Positions 26,188-34,835 of a stretch of 64,000 bases of DNA are shown here, piece after piece. The notes beneath the pieces were generated by a model. The model was not told where the DNA came from. It worked only from the letters and a program-made list of their open reading frames with translations, and did no database searches. The position numbers and the translations under genes are program-made. Origin of the DNA: Streptomyces sp. SAT1 (GTDB lineage: Bacteria > Actinomycetota > Actinomycetes > Streptomycetales > Streptomycetaceae); contig NZ_CP015849.1 in NCBI RefSeq assembly GCF_001654495.1, positions 6,923,001 to 6,987,000 on the forward strand, in the 5' to 3' direction. Position 1 is the first letter of the stretch. Each line of letters starts with the position of its first letter.

Positions 26188-28455
26188 CTACGCGGGTTCG
26201 CCCGGCACGCGTACGTCCAGCACGCACACGTCGTCGCGCCGTTCGCCCTCCAGCATCGACCCCAGGAGCGGCACCAGGGAGCCGGGCGCGTCCGCGTGGT
26301 GGGCGGCCGCGTTCCGGGCGAGCCGCTCCAGACCCCGCTGGATGTTCTCGCCGGGCCGTTCGACCAGTCCGTCCGTGTAGAACAGCAGCCGGTCCCCGGG
26401 TTCGAGGCGGCACTCGGCCTCCGCGTAGACCGGTGTCTCGGTCGCTCCCAGCAGCACGCCGAACGGACGCTCCAGGTACTGCGGTTCGCCCCGGCGCAGC
26501 AGCAGCGGCGGCAGATGGCCGGCCTGGGCCCAGACGAGGCGGCGCTCGCGCGGTTCGTAGCGCGCCAGGACGAGGGTGGCGGTGCCCTTGGTGTCGCGGG
26601 AGTGCAGCAGCAGCGTGTTGAGGCGGGCCAGCGCCCCGGTCAGCGACGAGCCGGTGAAGATCATGCCCTTGGCGGTGAACCGGAGCTGCGCCATCGTCGC
26701 CACCGCGTCGATCCCGTGCCCGGCGACGTCGCCGACCACGAACAGCGCGTCCCCGTCCGGCAGTTCGACCGCGCTGAACCAGTCGCCGCCGACGTGGATC
26801 CCGGACTCGGCGGGCAGGTACGTGACATCGACCCGCAGCCCGGCCAGGCGCACCGCGTGGCGGGGGAGCGGCAGCAGCGCGTGCTGGAGGCGGCCCGCGA
26901 GCATCCGCTCCGCCCGCAGCACCCCGTCCTGGGCGAGCATCGTCCGCTCACTCTCCACCAGGGCCAGCTCGGCGCTGCGCTGCGCGGTGAGATCCTGGAC
27001 GAAGCCGTGCACCTCCACCGGCCGGCCCGCGGTGTCCACGACGGTCTCGGCGACCGCCCGCAGATGCCGCAGCCCCGCCGTCGTCCGCACCCGGAACGGC
27101 ACGTCGAAGGGTGTGCCGTCGCGCAGCAGCTCCCGTACCGCCCGGCCGAGCGCCGGTCCGTCCTCCGGCACGGCGAGGTCCGGCAGGAGCTCCACCGGGA
27201 CCGGGCCGAGCGCGGGGTCGCGGTCGAGCAGCAGATGGACCTGGTCCGACCAGGCCGCCTCATGCGTGACCAGATCCCAGACGGCCCAGCCCAGCCGCCC
27301 GAGGCGCTGTAGCTCGGCCAGGCGCTGCGCCTGCCGGCCCGAGGCGTCGTGCCGCAGCCAGCTCACCACCAGCGCGTCGCCCAGCGGGACCGCCCGCACC
27401 ACGTACTGCGGCGGCTCCCGCCGGTCGGTCCCCGGCTCCGGTGTCCGCCGGGTGAACGGCTCGCTCTCGCGGGGTTCCCCGGTGTCGAGGGCCGCGAGCC
27501 AGCTCTGCCACAGCGGTTCCCCGGCGGCGTCCGGCCGGCACTCCAGGAGCCGCCGCCCGACGAGGTCGCCCGCGTCGAGACCGAGCACGTCGGCGCTCTG
27601 CGCGGTGGCGGCGTCCACGCGGTAGTCCTCCACGTCACCCGAGGGCGAGCGCAGCGGGGAGAGCAGCAGGACCGCGCCGGGCAGCGCCGCGAACAGGCCG
27701 TCCACCGGCAGGGACGCGGGCGCGGGGACCGGTGGCCGCGGCGCTCCGGAGGAGCCGGGGCGGCCCTGTCCCGCGCCGAGGTCGCGCAGCCGCCCCGCGC
27801 ACAGCCAGGAGACATGGCGCAGCAGCTCCCGGGTGCGGGGAGTGAACGGGTCCGCCCGCTCCCGCAGCACGCCGACGACGACCTCGGCGCCGTCCGTACC
27901 GGCCACGGGCAGCCAGACGGTGTGCTCCGTCCGGCGCGGCGCGCGGACGCTGCGCTCGCCGGTGCCGCCGGTCCCGGCCGGCGGCGGCACGTCCCGCCAC
28001 CGCCGCGCCCGCGTCCCGTCCGTGTCCGCGTACCCGATGAGCACCGGCTCGCCCGACGGCGGGCAGCGGTGGATCAGCACGGCGTCGGCGCCCACGGGCC
28101 CGGCGAGGTGGGCCAGCAGGCACCGGGCGAGGTCCGGCGGGGTCTCCACATGGGTCAGCGCCCGCCCGAGCCCGGCCAGGACGGCGCCCTCGGCCTCCTC
28201 GTCGGCGGTCGCGGGCCCGGCGGCATGGCTCAGCGGCGGCACCAGCGTGCCCAGGGCGATCCAGCACTCCTCGGTCAGGGTGCGGTGCGCGGCCTTGGCC
28301 CGCCGCAGAAGATCCTCGTGCGCGGCCTCGGGGGAGCAGCCGGTGAGCGCCATCAGCGCGCCCTTGGCCCGCTCGACCACGGCAGCCGTACCGGTCGGCG
28401 CCGCCGTGCCGGGCGCGCCGCCGGACTCCCTGGAAAACACGGAATCGCCGGTCAC
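26188..28455 (-). CDS. SpoIIE-type PP2C phosphatase with ANTAR, GAF and PAS modules
   Basis: 755-residue cytoplasmic signalling protein. From the N-terminus: an ANTAR-like helix bundle (about 25-75, VERAKGALMALTG), a GAF-like domain (about 90-225), one or two PAS domains (about 260-500) and a C-terminal SpoIIE/PP2C phosphatase (about 535-750) with GGDWFSA, VVGDVAGHG, TKGTATLV and the terminal DDVCVL aspartate motif. Such phosphatases dephosphorylate anti-anti-sigma factors. The GTG at 28455 is the best start because the ANTAR region begins soon after, but it has no clear ribosome binding site; a five-codon frame ATG-CTC-GAC-CCG-TGA overlaps it and could couple translation. Confidence 0.88.
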   Translation of the reverse strand: MTGDSVFSRESGGAPGTAAPTGTAAVVERAKGALMALTGCSPEAAHEDLLRRAKAAHRTLTEECWIALGTLVPPLSHAAGPATADEEAEGAVLAGLGRALTHVETPPDLARCLLAHLAGPVGADAVLIHRCPPSGEPVLIGYADTDGTRARRWRDVPPPAGTGGTGERSVRAPRRTEHTVWLPVAGTDGAEVVVGVLRERADPFTPRTRELLRHVSWLCAGRLRDLGAGQGRPGSSGAPRPPVPAPASLPVDGLFAALPGAVLLLSPLRSPSGDVEDYRVDAATAQSADVLGLDAGDLVGRRLLECRPDAAGEPLWQSWLAALDTGEPRESEPFTRRTPEPGTDRREPPQYVVRAVPLGDALVVSWLRHDASGRQAQRLAELQRLGRLGWAVWDLVTHEAAWSDQVHLLLDRDPALGPVPVELLPDLAVPEDGPALGRAVRELLRDGTPFDVPFRVRTTAGLRHLRAVAETVVDTAGRPVEVHGFVQDLTAQRSAELALVESERTMLAQDGVLRAERMLAGRLQHALLPLPRHAVRLAGLRVDVTYLPAESGIHVGGDWFSAVELPDGDALFVVGDVAGHGIDAVATMAQLRFTAKGMIFTGSSLTGALARLNTLLLHSRDTKGTATLVLARYEPRERRLVWAQAGHLPPLLLRRGEPQYLERPFGVLLGATETPVYAEAECRLEPGDRLLFYTDGLVERPGENIQRGLERLARNAAAHHADAPGSLVPLLGSMLEGERRDDVCVLDVRVPGEPA

Positions 28456-28601
28456 GGGTCGAGCATCGCACAGATGACCTGATCCGATCACGGCCAGATC
28501 GGATACTTGTGCGAGCGGACGCTCCGGGGGTGCCTCAGCTGCGTCCCGGCCGGCGGCCGGGCGGGGGAGAGGCGGGCGGGGCGGGCCCCGGCGGCAGTGC
28601 C

Positions 28602-28979
28602 TCAGCGACCCGCGCCGCCGTGCCGCAGCAGGGCCTCGGTGACCGCCCGGACACTGCGCGCGATGTGCTGGAGCTGGAGGAGTTCCCCGGCGTACAGCTT
28701 GATCGTGTGCTCGATCACCGACTCGGGAAGGCCCAGCCGCGGCAGGTCGGCGCGCGCGGTCTGCAGGGCGGTGCGGGCCACCCTGACCTCCTGCTGCACC
28801 TGGATCTGCGCATGGCGGGCGAGGAGTACGGGATGGCGCAGCAGCGCCGGGTAGCTGCCGTAGCGGGCGGGGACCAGGTCCCGCAGCCATCTGACCGCCG
28901 AGCGCTCCCAGTCGTAGCTGCCGGGCGGCTTGACCTGGCAGGGCCAGTCCGGGCTGACACGCGTGGTGGTCACAGGCAT
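28602..28979 (-). CDS. Conserved hypothetical protein, helical
   Basis: 125 residues, no signal peptide or transmembrane segment, largely alpha-helical, with a conserved-looking core of YDWERSAVRWLRDLVPARYG and a Leu-rich C-terminal helix. I do not recognise a characterised family. Start ATG 28979 has GGAAG eight bases upstream; ATG 28985 is too close to that site. A good promoter lies upstream. Confidence 0.65.
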   Translation of the reverse strand: MPVTTTRVSPDWPCQVKPPGSYDWERSAVRWLRDLVPARYGSYPALLRHPVLLARHAQIQVQQEVRVARTALQTARADLPRLGLPESVIEHTIKLYAGELLQLQHIARSVRAVTEALLRHGGAGR

Positions 28980-29053
28980 GGTCATCGCTTCCGGGTGTGC
29001 GGCGTGCGTCGTGGAGGGGGCCGACGCAGGGAGCCGGGCCGCGATCCGTGAGC

Positions 29054-29101
29054 AGTATTTATATATGCCATCCGCTTTGCAAGGCGTATGAAAACATTCA
29101 T
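29054..29101 (-). promoter_or_regulatory. AT-rich promoter with dyad upstream of the helical hypothetical gene
   Basis: On the minus strand TTGCAA (29077-29082) and AATACT (29054-29059) are separated by exactly 17 bases. A perfect dyad ATGAA-N4-TTCAT (29088-29101) lies just upstream of the -35. The block is far more AT-rich than the surroundings, which is rare here and supports a strong promoter about 70-75 bases before the gene at 28979. Confidence 0.55.
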
Positions 29102-29200
29102 GCCGGGTTTACGGGGGCTGGTCCGCGTACGTTCCGACCACCGCGGCGCGCCCGCGTTCCGACCGCCGCGGCGACGGACCGGCCGGAGGACCGGAGCCGG

Positions 29201-30124
29201 TCAGTCCTTCAGGAAGAACTGGTGCTGGTCGGCGACCTGCTCGTACTCCTCCAGCCGGGCCTGGGTCCGCTCGGGGTCGGCGTCCGTCATCGCCTGGAGC
29301 AGGGCGGCGCAGACGATGCCGGGCGCCGCGTAGGAGTCGAAGACCAGCCGGGAACCGGTGCCGGTCGCGAAGGTCACGTCGGCCTCGTCCGCCACCGGAC
29401 CCAGCGCCAGGTCCGTCACCAGGGCCACTTTGAGCCCGGCGCCGCGCGCGACCCGGACCGCGTTCAGCGTCTCCTGGGCGTGCCGGGGCATGGAGAACGC
29501 CAGCACCCAGGTGCCGCCCGCCTCCCGGGACTGGAGCAGCGCGTCGTAGGCCACGCTGCCGCCGCGGGTCACCAGCCGCACGTCCGGGTGGATGCGCCGG
29601 GCCGCGTAGGCGAAGTACTCGGCGAGCGAGACCGAGATGCGCAGCCCCAGCACGGTCAGCGGCGCCGACCGGGACAGCGCGCGGCCCACGCTGATCACCC
29701 GCTCGGGGTCGGCCAGGTCCCGGCGCAGGTTCTCCAGGTTCTCGATCTCGGCGTCGACGGCCGCCTGGAGTTCGTTGCCCCGGTCCTCCTCGACCGGGCC
29801 GGGGCCGCCGGCGAGGCCGGCCAGCGCGAGGGACTGCAGCCGCTCGCGCAGCGCCGGGTAGCCGCTGAAGCCGACCGCGCCCGCGAACCGCGTCACCGAG
29901 GGCTGGCTGACCCCCACCCGGTCCGCCAGTTCGGTGACCGACAGGAAGGCCGCCTCGGCGAGGTTCTCGATCAGGTACTGGGCGATGCGGCGCTGCCCGG
30001 GGGACAGCTGGGGTCCGTCGAAGAGCGCCCTGAGCTGCGAGGCCGGTGCGGCCTGCGTCCGCGGGACCGACGTGCCCGAGGTGATCGCGGACGCCTGGGC
30101 GCGAGCCTGCTGCGGCGATGGCAC
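29201..30124 (-). CDS. RpiR/MurR-family transcriptional regulator
   Basis: 307 residues. An N-terminal RpiR-type helix-turn-helix is at about residues 35-100 (LSVTELADRVGVSQPSVTRF), followed by a SIS sugar-phosphate-binding domain (about 130-270) that senses phosphosugars. GTG 30124 is chosen over a GTG eight codons upstream because AAAGGAGG sits seven bases before it. It lies downstream of a nucleoside-kinase-like gene and near the GH65/HAD sugar-phosphate pair, which it might control; that link is inference. Confidence 0.88.
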   Translation of the reverse strand: MPSPQQARAQASAITSGTSVPRTQAAPASQLRALFDGPQLSPGQRRIAQYLIENLAEAAFLSVTELADRVGVSQPSVTRFAGAVGFSGYPALRERLQSLALAGLAGGPGPVEEDRGNELQAAVDAEIENLENLRRDLADPERVISVGRALSRSAPLTVLGLRISVSLAEYFAYAARRIHPDVRLVTRGGSVAYDALLQSREAGGTWVLAFSMPRHAQETLNAVRVARGAGLKVALVTDLALGPVADEADVTFATGTGSRLVFDSYAAPGIVCAALLQAMTDADPERTQARLEEYEQVADQHQFFLKD

Positions 30125-30210
30125 CGAGGCGCCTCCTTTGTCTCCCACAGCGCTTCAACATAGCTCACTCACCGTCATGACCGGTGGTCGCGCGGGCGGA
30201 TCCGTACGGG

Positions 30211-30885
30211 TCAGGGCCAGACCGGAAGGGCGGTCGCCGGGACGAGGAGATCCGCGCGGGCGCGGGTCGCGGCCACCAGCTCGGCGTTGCGCGCGTCGCT
30301 CCGGCGCACCCAGGCCACGGCCTCCGCGTGCCCCTTGCCGAACCGCTCGTGCCGGGCCACCAGGCGGCGCACCCGCTCCTCCTCGTCCAGCTCGCAGAAC
30401 CACACCTCGTCCAGCCGGGCGCGCACCCGCCTCCAGGGGCCCCGGTCCAGCAGCAGGTAGTTGCCCTCCGTCACGACCAGCCGGGCGGACGGCGGCACCG
30501 GGACCGCGCCCGCGAGCGGCTGTTCGAGTACGCGTTCGAAGCCGGGGGCGTAGACGGTCTCGCCGTCCACCTCGCCCCCGCCCGCCGCGCTGCCCGGGTA
30601 CTCCTCGCGCAGCCGTGCCGCGTACCCCGCCGCGTCGAAGGTGTCCGGTGCGCCCTTGCGGTCCCGGCGCCCGAGTCGTTCGAGTTCGGCGTCGGCCAGG
30701 TGGAAGCCGTCCATCGGGACATGCGCCACCCACGGCTCGGCCGTGCCGTTCAGGGCCCGTACCAACTGCTCGGCCAGGGTCGACTTGCCCGCGCCGGGAC
30801 TGCCCGCGATGCCGAGGATCGCGCGGTGGCCGGGGCGGGGCAGGGCGCGGGCACGGGCCAGGAGGTCGTCGAAGGCGAGCGGCAC
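30211..30885 (-). CDS. Nucleoside/sugar kinase-like P-loop protein (uridine kinase family)
   Basis: 224 residues. P-loop GSPGAGKST lies near residues 27-35, then PMDGFHLADAEL (a substrate-binding region shared by fructose/pantothenate/uridine kinase-like proteins), GAPDTFDAAGY, and VVTEGNYLLLD (Walker B-like). The group phosphorylates nucleosides, pantothenate or sugars; members in sugar operons have been proposed as kinases for fructose or similar. Start GTG 30885 is the last possible start before the P-loop; the ribosome binding site is weak. Confidence 0.8.
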   Translation of the reverse strand: MPLAFDDLLARARALPRPGHRAILGIAGSPGAGKSTLAEQLVRALNGTAEPWVAHVPMDGFHLADAELERLGRRDRKGAPDTFDAAGYAARLREEYPGSAAGGGEVDGETVYAPGFERVLEQPLAGAVPVPPSARLVVTEGNYLLLDRGPWRRVRARLDEVWFCELDEEERVRRLVARHERFGKGHAEAVAWVRRSDARNAELVAATRARADLLVPATALPVWP

Positions 30886-31033
30886 ATCCGCCAGTGTGTC
30901 ACCCGGCCGGACGCGCTCCCCGGCGGGCGGCGGGCGCCCGAAGGCCGGAAAGTGACCCCGAGGAAGGGATGAAGTCCGTCTGATGTGGCATGCGACACTC
31001 CGTCGACACCGCGTCGCGGGGAAGGGTGCCTGT

Positions 31034-31801
31034 ATGACACAGCTCGGACTGCCCGATGAGATCCTGGCCTGCCTCTTCGACCTCGACGGGGTCGTCACCA
31101 GGACGGCCGTGGTGCACGCGGCCGCCTGGAAGGAGGCGTTCGACGCGTTCCTGCGCGAGCGGGGCGGCGACCAGCGGCCCTTCGACGCGGTCGCCGACTA
31201 CGACGAGTACGTGGACGGACGGCCCCGCGCCGACGGGGTGCGCACCTTCCTCGCCTCCCGCGGCATCGAACTGCCGGAGGGCACCCCCGACGACCCGCCG
31301 GACGCGCAGACGGTCAACGGGCTCGGCAACCGCAAGAACGCCCTCGTCCTGGAGAAGATCCGCACCGAGGGCGTCCAGCCCTACGACGGCACGCTGCGCT
31401 ACATCGACGCCGTCCGGGCCGCGGGCCTGAAGACCGCGATCGTCTCCTCCAGCGCCAACACCGTCGACGTGCTGCGCTCCATCCACGCCGAGCACCTGTT
31501 CGACGTACGCATCGACGGGGTGGTCGCCCGCGAGCGCGCGCTGCCCGGCAAACCGCACCCGGACACCTTCCTCGCCGCCGCCCGCGACCTGGGCGTCGAC
31601 GCCGCACGGGCCACCGTCTTCGAGGACGCCCTGGCCGGGATGGACGCGGGCCGCTCCGGCAGCTTCGGGTACGTCGTCGGCGTCGACCGCGTCGGCCAGC
31701 GCGACGCCCTGTACGCGCACGGCGCCGACGTGGTCGTGGACGACCTCGCCGAACTCCTCACCGGGCCCGCCGGCCCCGCCACGAAGGGAGGCGCCGCGTG
31801 A
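31034..31801 (+). CDS. HAD-family beta-phosphoglucomutase-like protein
   Basis: 255 residues. HAD motif I FDLDGVVT gives the nucleophile Asp16 and Asp18; motif II is VSSSAN; motif III/IV include GKPHPDTF and FEDALAGMDAGRSG. The cap region contains NRKNAL and the long insertion typical of beta-phosphoglucomutases that work with GH65 phosphorylases. It would convert beta-glucose-1-phosphate to glucose-6-phosphate. It overlaps the GH65 gene by GTGA, so the two are translated together. Confidence 0.9.
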   Translation: MTQLGLPDEILACLFDLDGVVTRTAVVHAAAWKEAFDAFLRERGGDQRPFDAVADYDEYVDGRPRADGVRTFLASRGIELPEGTPDDPPDAQTVNGLGNRKNALVLEKIRTEGVQPYDGTLRYIDAVRAAGLKTAIVSSSANTVDVLRSIHAEHLFDVRIDGVVARERALPGKPHPDTFLAAARDLGVDAARATVFEDALAGMDAGRSGSFGYVVGVDRVGQRDALYAHGADVVVDDLAELLTGPAGPATKGGAA

Positions 31802-34140
31802 TCACCCACCGCTCGTACGCCGTCGAACCCTGGTCCGTGCGCGAGACCGAACTGAGCCTGGACGTCCTCGCCCAGAGCGAGTCGGTCTTCGCGCTCTCCA
31901 ACGGCCACGTCGGCTGGCGCGGCAACCTCGACGAGGGCGAACCGCACGGCCTGCCCGGCTCCTACCTCAACGGCGTGTACGAGGTGCACCCGCTGCCCTA
32001 CGCGGAGGCCGGCTACGGCTACCCCGAGTCCGGCCAGACCGTCATCAACGTCACCAACGGCAAGGTGCTGCGGCTGCTCGTCGACGACGAGCCGTTCGAC
32101 CTGCGCTACGGCCGGCTCCTCTCCCACGAGCGCGTCCTCGACCTGCGGCGCGGGGTGATGGAGCGGACCTGCGAGTGGATCTCCCCGGCCGGCACCAAGG
32201 TCCGGGTGCGCGCCACCCGCATGATCTCCCTGACCCAGCGCTCCATCGGCGCCGTCGCCTACGAGGTGGAGCCGGTCGACTGCCAGGCCCGGGTGGTCAT
32301 CCAGTCCGAACTGGTCGCCAACGAGCAACTGCCGCAGGCCGACGGCGACCCGCGCGCGGCGATGGCGCTCCAGGCCCCGCTGGAACCGGAGGAGGACTTC
32401 GCCTCCGGCCACCGGCTGCGGCTGGTGCACCGCACCCGGCGCAGCGGACTGCGGGTGGCCGTCGCCGCCGACCACGTCGTCTCCGGCCCCGAACGCACCG
32501 CCACCAGCAGCGAGAGCCACCCCGACCTGGCCCGGCTGACGGTCGCCGCCGTCCTGGAGGCGGGGCAGACGCTGCGGGTGGAGAAGCTCGTCGCGCACGG
32601 CTGGTCCGGCACCCGCTCGCTGCCCGCCATGAGCGACCAGGTCGACGCCGCCCTGGCCGCCGCCGCGCACGGCGGCTGGTCGGGCCTGGTCGCCGAGCAG
32701 TGCGCCTACCTCGACGACTTCTGGGCGCGCGCCGACGTCGAGGTGGACGGCGACGAGGAGATCCAGCAGGCCGTCAGGTTCGCCCTGTTCCATGTGCTCC
32801 AGGCCGGGGCCCGCGCCGAGGAGCGCGCCATCCCGGCCAAGGGGCTGACCGGCTCCGGCTACGACGGGCACGCCTTCTGGGACACCGAGATGTTCGTGCT
32901 GCCGGTGCTCACCTACACCTCGCCCGACGCCGTGGCCGAGGCGCTGCGCTGGCGGCACAGCACCCTGCCCGCGGCCCGCGAACGCGCGGCCCAGCTCGGT
33001 CTCGGCGGCGCCGCGTTCCCCTGGCGCACCATCGAGGGCCAGGAGGGATCCGCGTACTGGCCCGCCGGGACCGCCGCCTTCCACGTCAACGCCGACATCG
33101 CGCACGCCGTGGTGCGCTACGTCGCGGCGACCGGCGACGAGGACTTCGAACGCGACACCGGCCTGGAACTCCTGGTGGAGACCGCCCGGCTGTGGCGCTC
33201 ACTGGGCCACCACGACCACCGCGGCACCTTCCACATCGACGGCGTCACCGGCCCCGACGAGTACAGCGCCGTCGCCGACGACAACACGTACACCAACCTG
33301 ATGGCGCGGGCGAACCTGCTCGCCGCCGCCGACGCGGTCGAACGCCACCCCAAGGAGGCCGAACTCCTCGGCGCCGACGACGAGGAGAGCGCGGCCTGGC
33401 GGGATGCCGCCGAGGCCATGAACATCCCGTACAACGCCGAACTGCGGGTGCACGAGCAGAGCGCGGGCTTCACCCGCTACCAGCGCTGGGACTTCGCCGG
33501 CACCCGCGCCGACCAGTACCCGCTGATGCTGCACTTCCCCTACTTCGACCTGTACCGCAAGCAGGTGATCAAGCAGGCCGACCTGGTGCTGGCGATGTAC
33601 ACCTGCGGCACCGAGTTCGACGACGAGCACATCGCCCGCAACTTCGCCTACTACGAACCGCTGACCGTGCGGGACTCCTCGCTGTCCGCGTGCGTCCAGG
33701 CGGTCATCGCCGCGCAGGCCGGCCATCTGCGGCTCGCCTACGACTACGCCGCCGAGGCGGCCCTGATGGACCTGGCGGACCTGGAGCACAACACCCGCGA
33801 CGGGCTGCACATCGCCTCGCTGGCCGGGACCTGGATGGCGCTGGTGACCGGCTTCGGCGGCACCCGCAGGAAGGGCGAAACCCTCCAATTCTCCCCGCGG
33901 CTGCCGGAGAAGTTCAGCCGGCTGGCTTTCACGCTCCAGTTCCGGGGCAGCCGGCTGCGCGTGGAGATCACCCAGCAGAACGCCACGTACACCCTGCTGT
34001 CGGGCCCCGCCCTGACGGTCTGCCACCACGGCGAGGACGTACCGCTGCGCCCGGACGCGCCCGCGGTCCGCACGGTCCCGCCGCCCCGGCACCTGCCGGC
34101 CCCGGAGCAGCCCCCGCACCGCAGCCCGGGAGCCCGCTGA
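31798..34140 (+). CDS. GH65 family disaccharide phosphorylase/hydrolase
   Basis: 780 residues: N-terminal beta-sandwich (about 1-270), linker, (alpha/alpha)6 barrel (about 310-690) and short C-terminal sheet. The catalytic acid is Glu488 in VTGPDEYS. Phosphate-binding residues of phosphorylases lie near the segment GLHIASLAGTW. GH65 enzymes phosphorolyse maltose, trehalose, kojibiose or nigerose to beta-glucose-1-phosphate and glucose; the adjoining beta-phosphoglucomutase strongly supports phosphorolysis rather than hydrolysis. Disaccharide specificity cannot be read from the sequence. The last 30 residues are Pro-rich. Confidence 0.9.
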   Translation: MITHRSYAVEPWSVRETELSLDVLAQSESVFALSNGHVGWRGNLDEGEPHGLPGSYLNGVYEVHPLPYAEAGYGYPESGQTVINVTNGKVLRLLVDDEPFDLRYGRLLSHERVLDLRRGVMERTCEWISPAGTKVRVRATRMISLTQRSIGAVAYEVEPVDCQARVVIQSELVANEQLPQADGDPRAAMALQAPLEPEEDFASGHRLRLVHRTRRSGLRVAVAADHVVSGPERTATSSESHPDLARLTVAAVLEAGQTLRVEKLVAHGWSGTRSLPAMSDQVDAALAAAAHGGWSGLVAEQCAYLDDFWARADVEVDGDEEIQQAVRFALFHVLQAGARAEERAIPAKGLTGSGYDGHAFWDTEMFVLPVLTYTSPDAVAEALRWRHSTLPAARERAAQLGLGGAAFPWRTIEGQEGSAYWPAGTAAFHVNADIAHAVVRYVAATGDEDFERDTGLELLVETARLWRSLGHHDHRGTFHIDGVTGPDEYSAVADDNTYTNLMARANLLAAADAVERHPKEAELLGADDEESAAWRDAAEAMNIPYNAELRVHEQSAGFTRYQRWDFAGTRADQYPLMLHFPYFDLYRKQVIKQADLVLAMYTCGTEFDDEHIARNFAYYEPLTVRDSSLSACVQAVIAAQAGHLRLAYDYAAEAALMDLADLEHNTRDGLHIASLAGTWMALVTGFGGTRRKGETLQFSPRLPEKFSRLAFTLQFRGSRLRVEITQQNATYTLLSGPALTVCHHGEDVPLRPDAPAVRTVPPPRHLPAPEQPPHRSPGAR

Positions 34141-34192
34141 CCCGGGCGCGCGCGGGACGCCCGGTCCGCGTACGACCGGGCGCGCGCCGGTC

Positions 34193-34576
34193 CTACGCGG
34201 GCCGGGCGGCGAGCAGTTCGCGCAGGGCCCGCTCCCGGTCGGGGCTCAGACCGGTCACGAACTGCCGCAGCGCCGCGACCGGGTCGGGGCCGCGGTCCAG
34301 GGCCTCGTGCATGGCCTGGGCGGTCAGCTCGGCGGCGTCCTTCGCGGGCCGGTAGGCGCCGCGGCGCCCGTCGACCTCCCGCAGCACCAGGCCCTTGTCG
34401 TAGAGCCGCTTCAGGATGGTGTGCACGGTGTTGTAGGCCAGGTCCCCGGCGATCTCCACCTGGATCTCGGCCGGTGTCAACGGGAGTTCCGTGGACCACA
34501 GCGCGGCGAGGACCTCGCCCTCCAGCTCACCCGGGCTGCGCCGTTCCGTCCTGCCGTGAGGCCCTCTACCAGCCAT
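34193..34576 (-). CDS. BlaI/MecI-family winged-helix repressor
   Basis: 127 residues. The helix-turn-helix appears as LTPAEIQVEIAGDLAYNTVHTILKRLYDKG in pieces, with the family's YNTV(H/Q)T recognition helix and an RRGAYRPA wing at residues 85-92; the C-terminal part is a dimerisation helix pair. No BlaR1/MecR1 protease-sensor is next to it. Its start codon is adjacent to a dyad that also occurs before the neighbouring divergent operon, so it likely represses itself and that operon. Confidence 0.9.
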   Translation of the reverse strand: MAGRGPHGRTERRSPGELEGEVLAALWSTELPLTPAEIQVEIAGDLAYNTVHTILKRLYDKGLVLREVDGRRGAYRPAKDAAELTAQAMHEALDRGPDPVAALRQFVTGLSPDRERALRELLAARPA

Positions 34577-34584
34577 GCCCTCAA

Positions 34585-34601
34585 CCTTACAGCGCGTAGG
34601 G
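34585..34601. promoter_or_regulatory. BlaI-type operator 1 (CCTTAC-N5-GTAGGG)
   Basis: Dyad CCTTAC-AGCGC-GTAGGG begins nine bases before the repressor start codon; one mismatch from symmetry. It shares its half-sites and spacing with the perfect dyad at 34806-34822. Confidence 0.65.
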
Positions 34602-34805
34602 GTGCTCGATGTCCGGCGGTGTCCCGCCCGGCGCGGGGCCCGGCGCGGGTTAGCTTTTCCCTGTCCACGAGCGACCGTACGAGGGGAGCCCGCGCCGCGC
34701 CGAGGCCGCCGACAGGTTCGCGGATTCTTCCGCGACGTTTTCCCGGGGGTTCCCCGGCGTCTTGCCGGCTCCCGCGCACGGTCGCGCACACTGAGGAGCG
34801 GAAGA

Positions 34806-34822
34806 CCCTACAGTGCGTAGGG
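34806..34822. promoter_or_regulatory. BlaI-type operator 2 (CCCTAC-N5-GTAGGG)
   Basis: Perfect 17-base dyad CCCTAC-AGTGC-GTAGGG ending 13 bases before the membrane glycosyltransferase start. TACAGT inside it (34809-34814) could be the -10 box, so binding would block transcription. TAC...GTA half-sites are typical of BlaI/MecI/CopY operators. Confidence 0.7.
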
Positions 34823-34835
34823 ACGAGGGGTGGAA

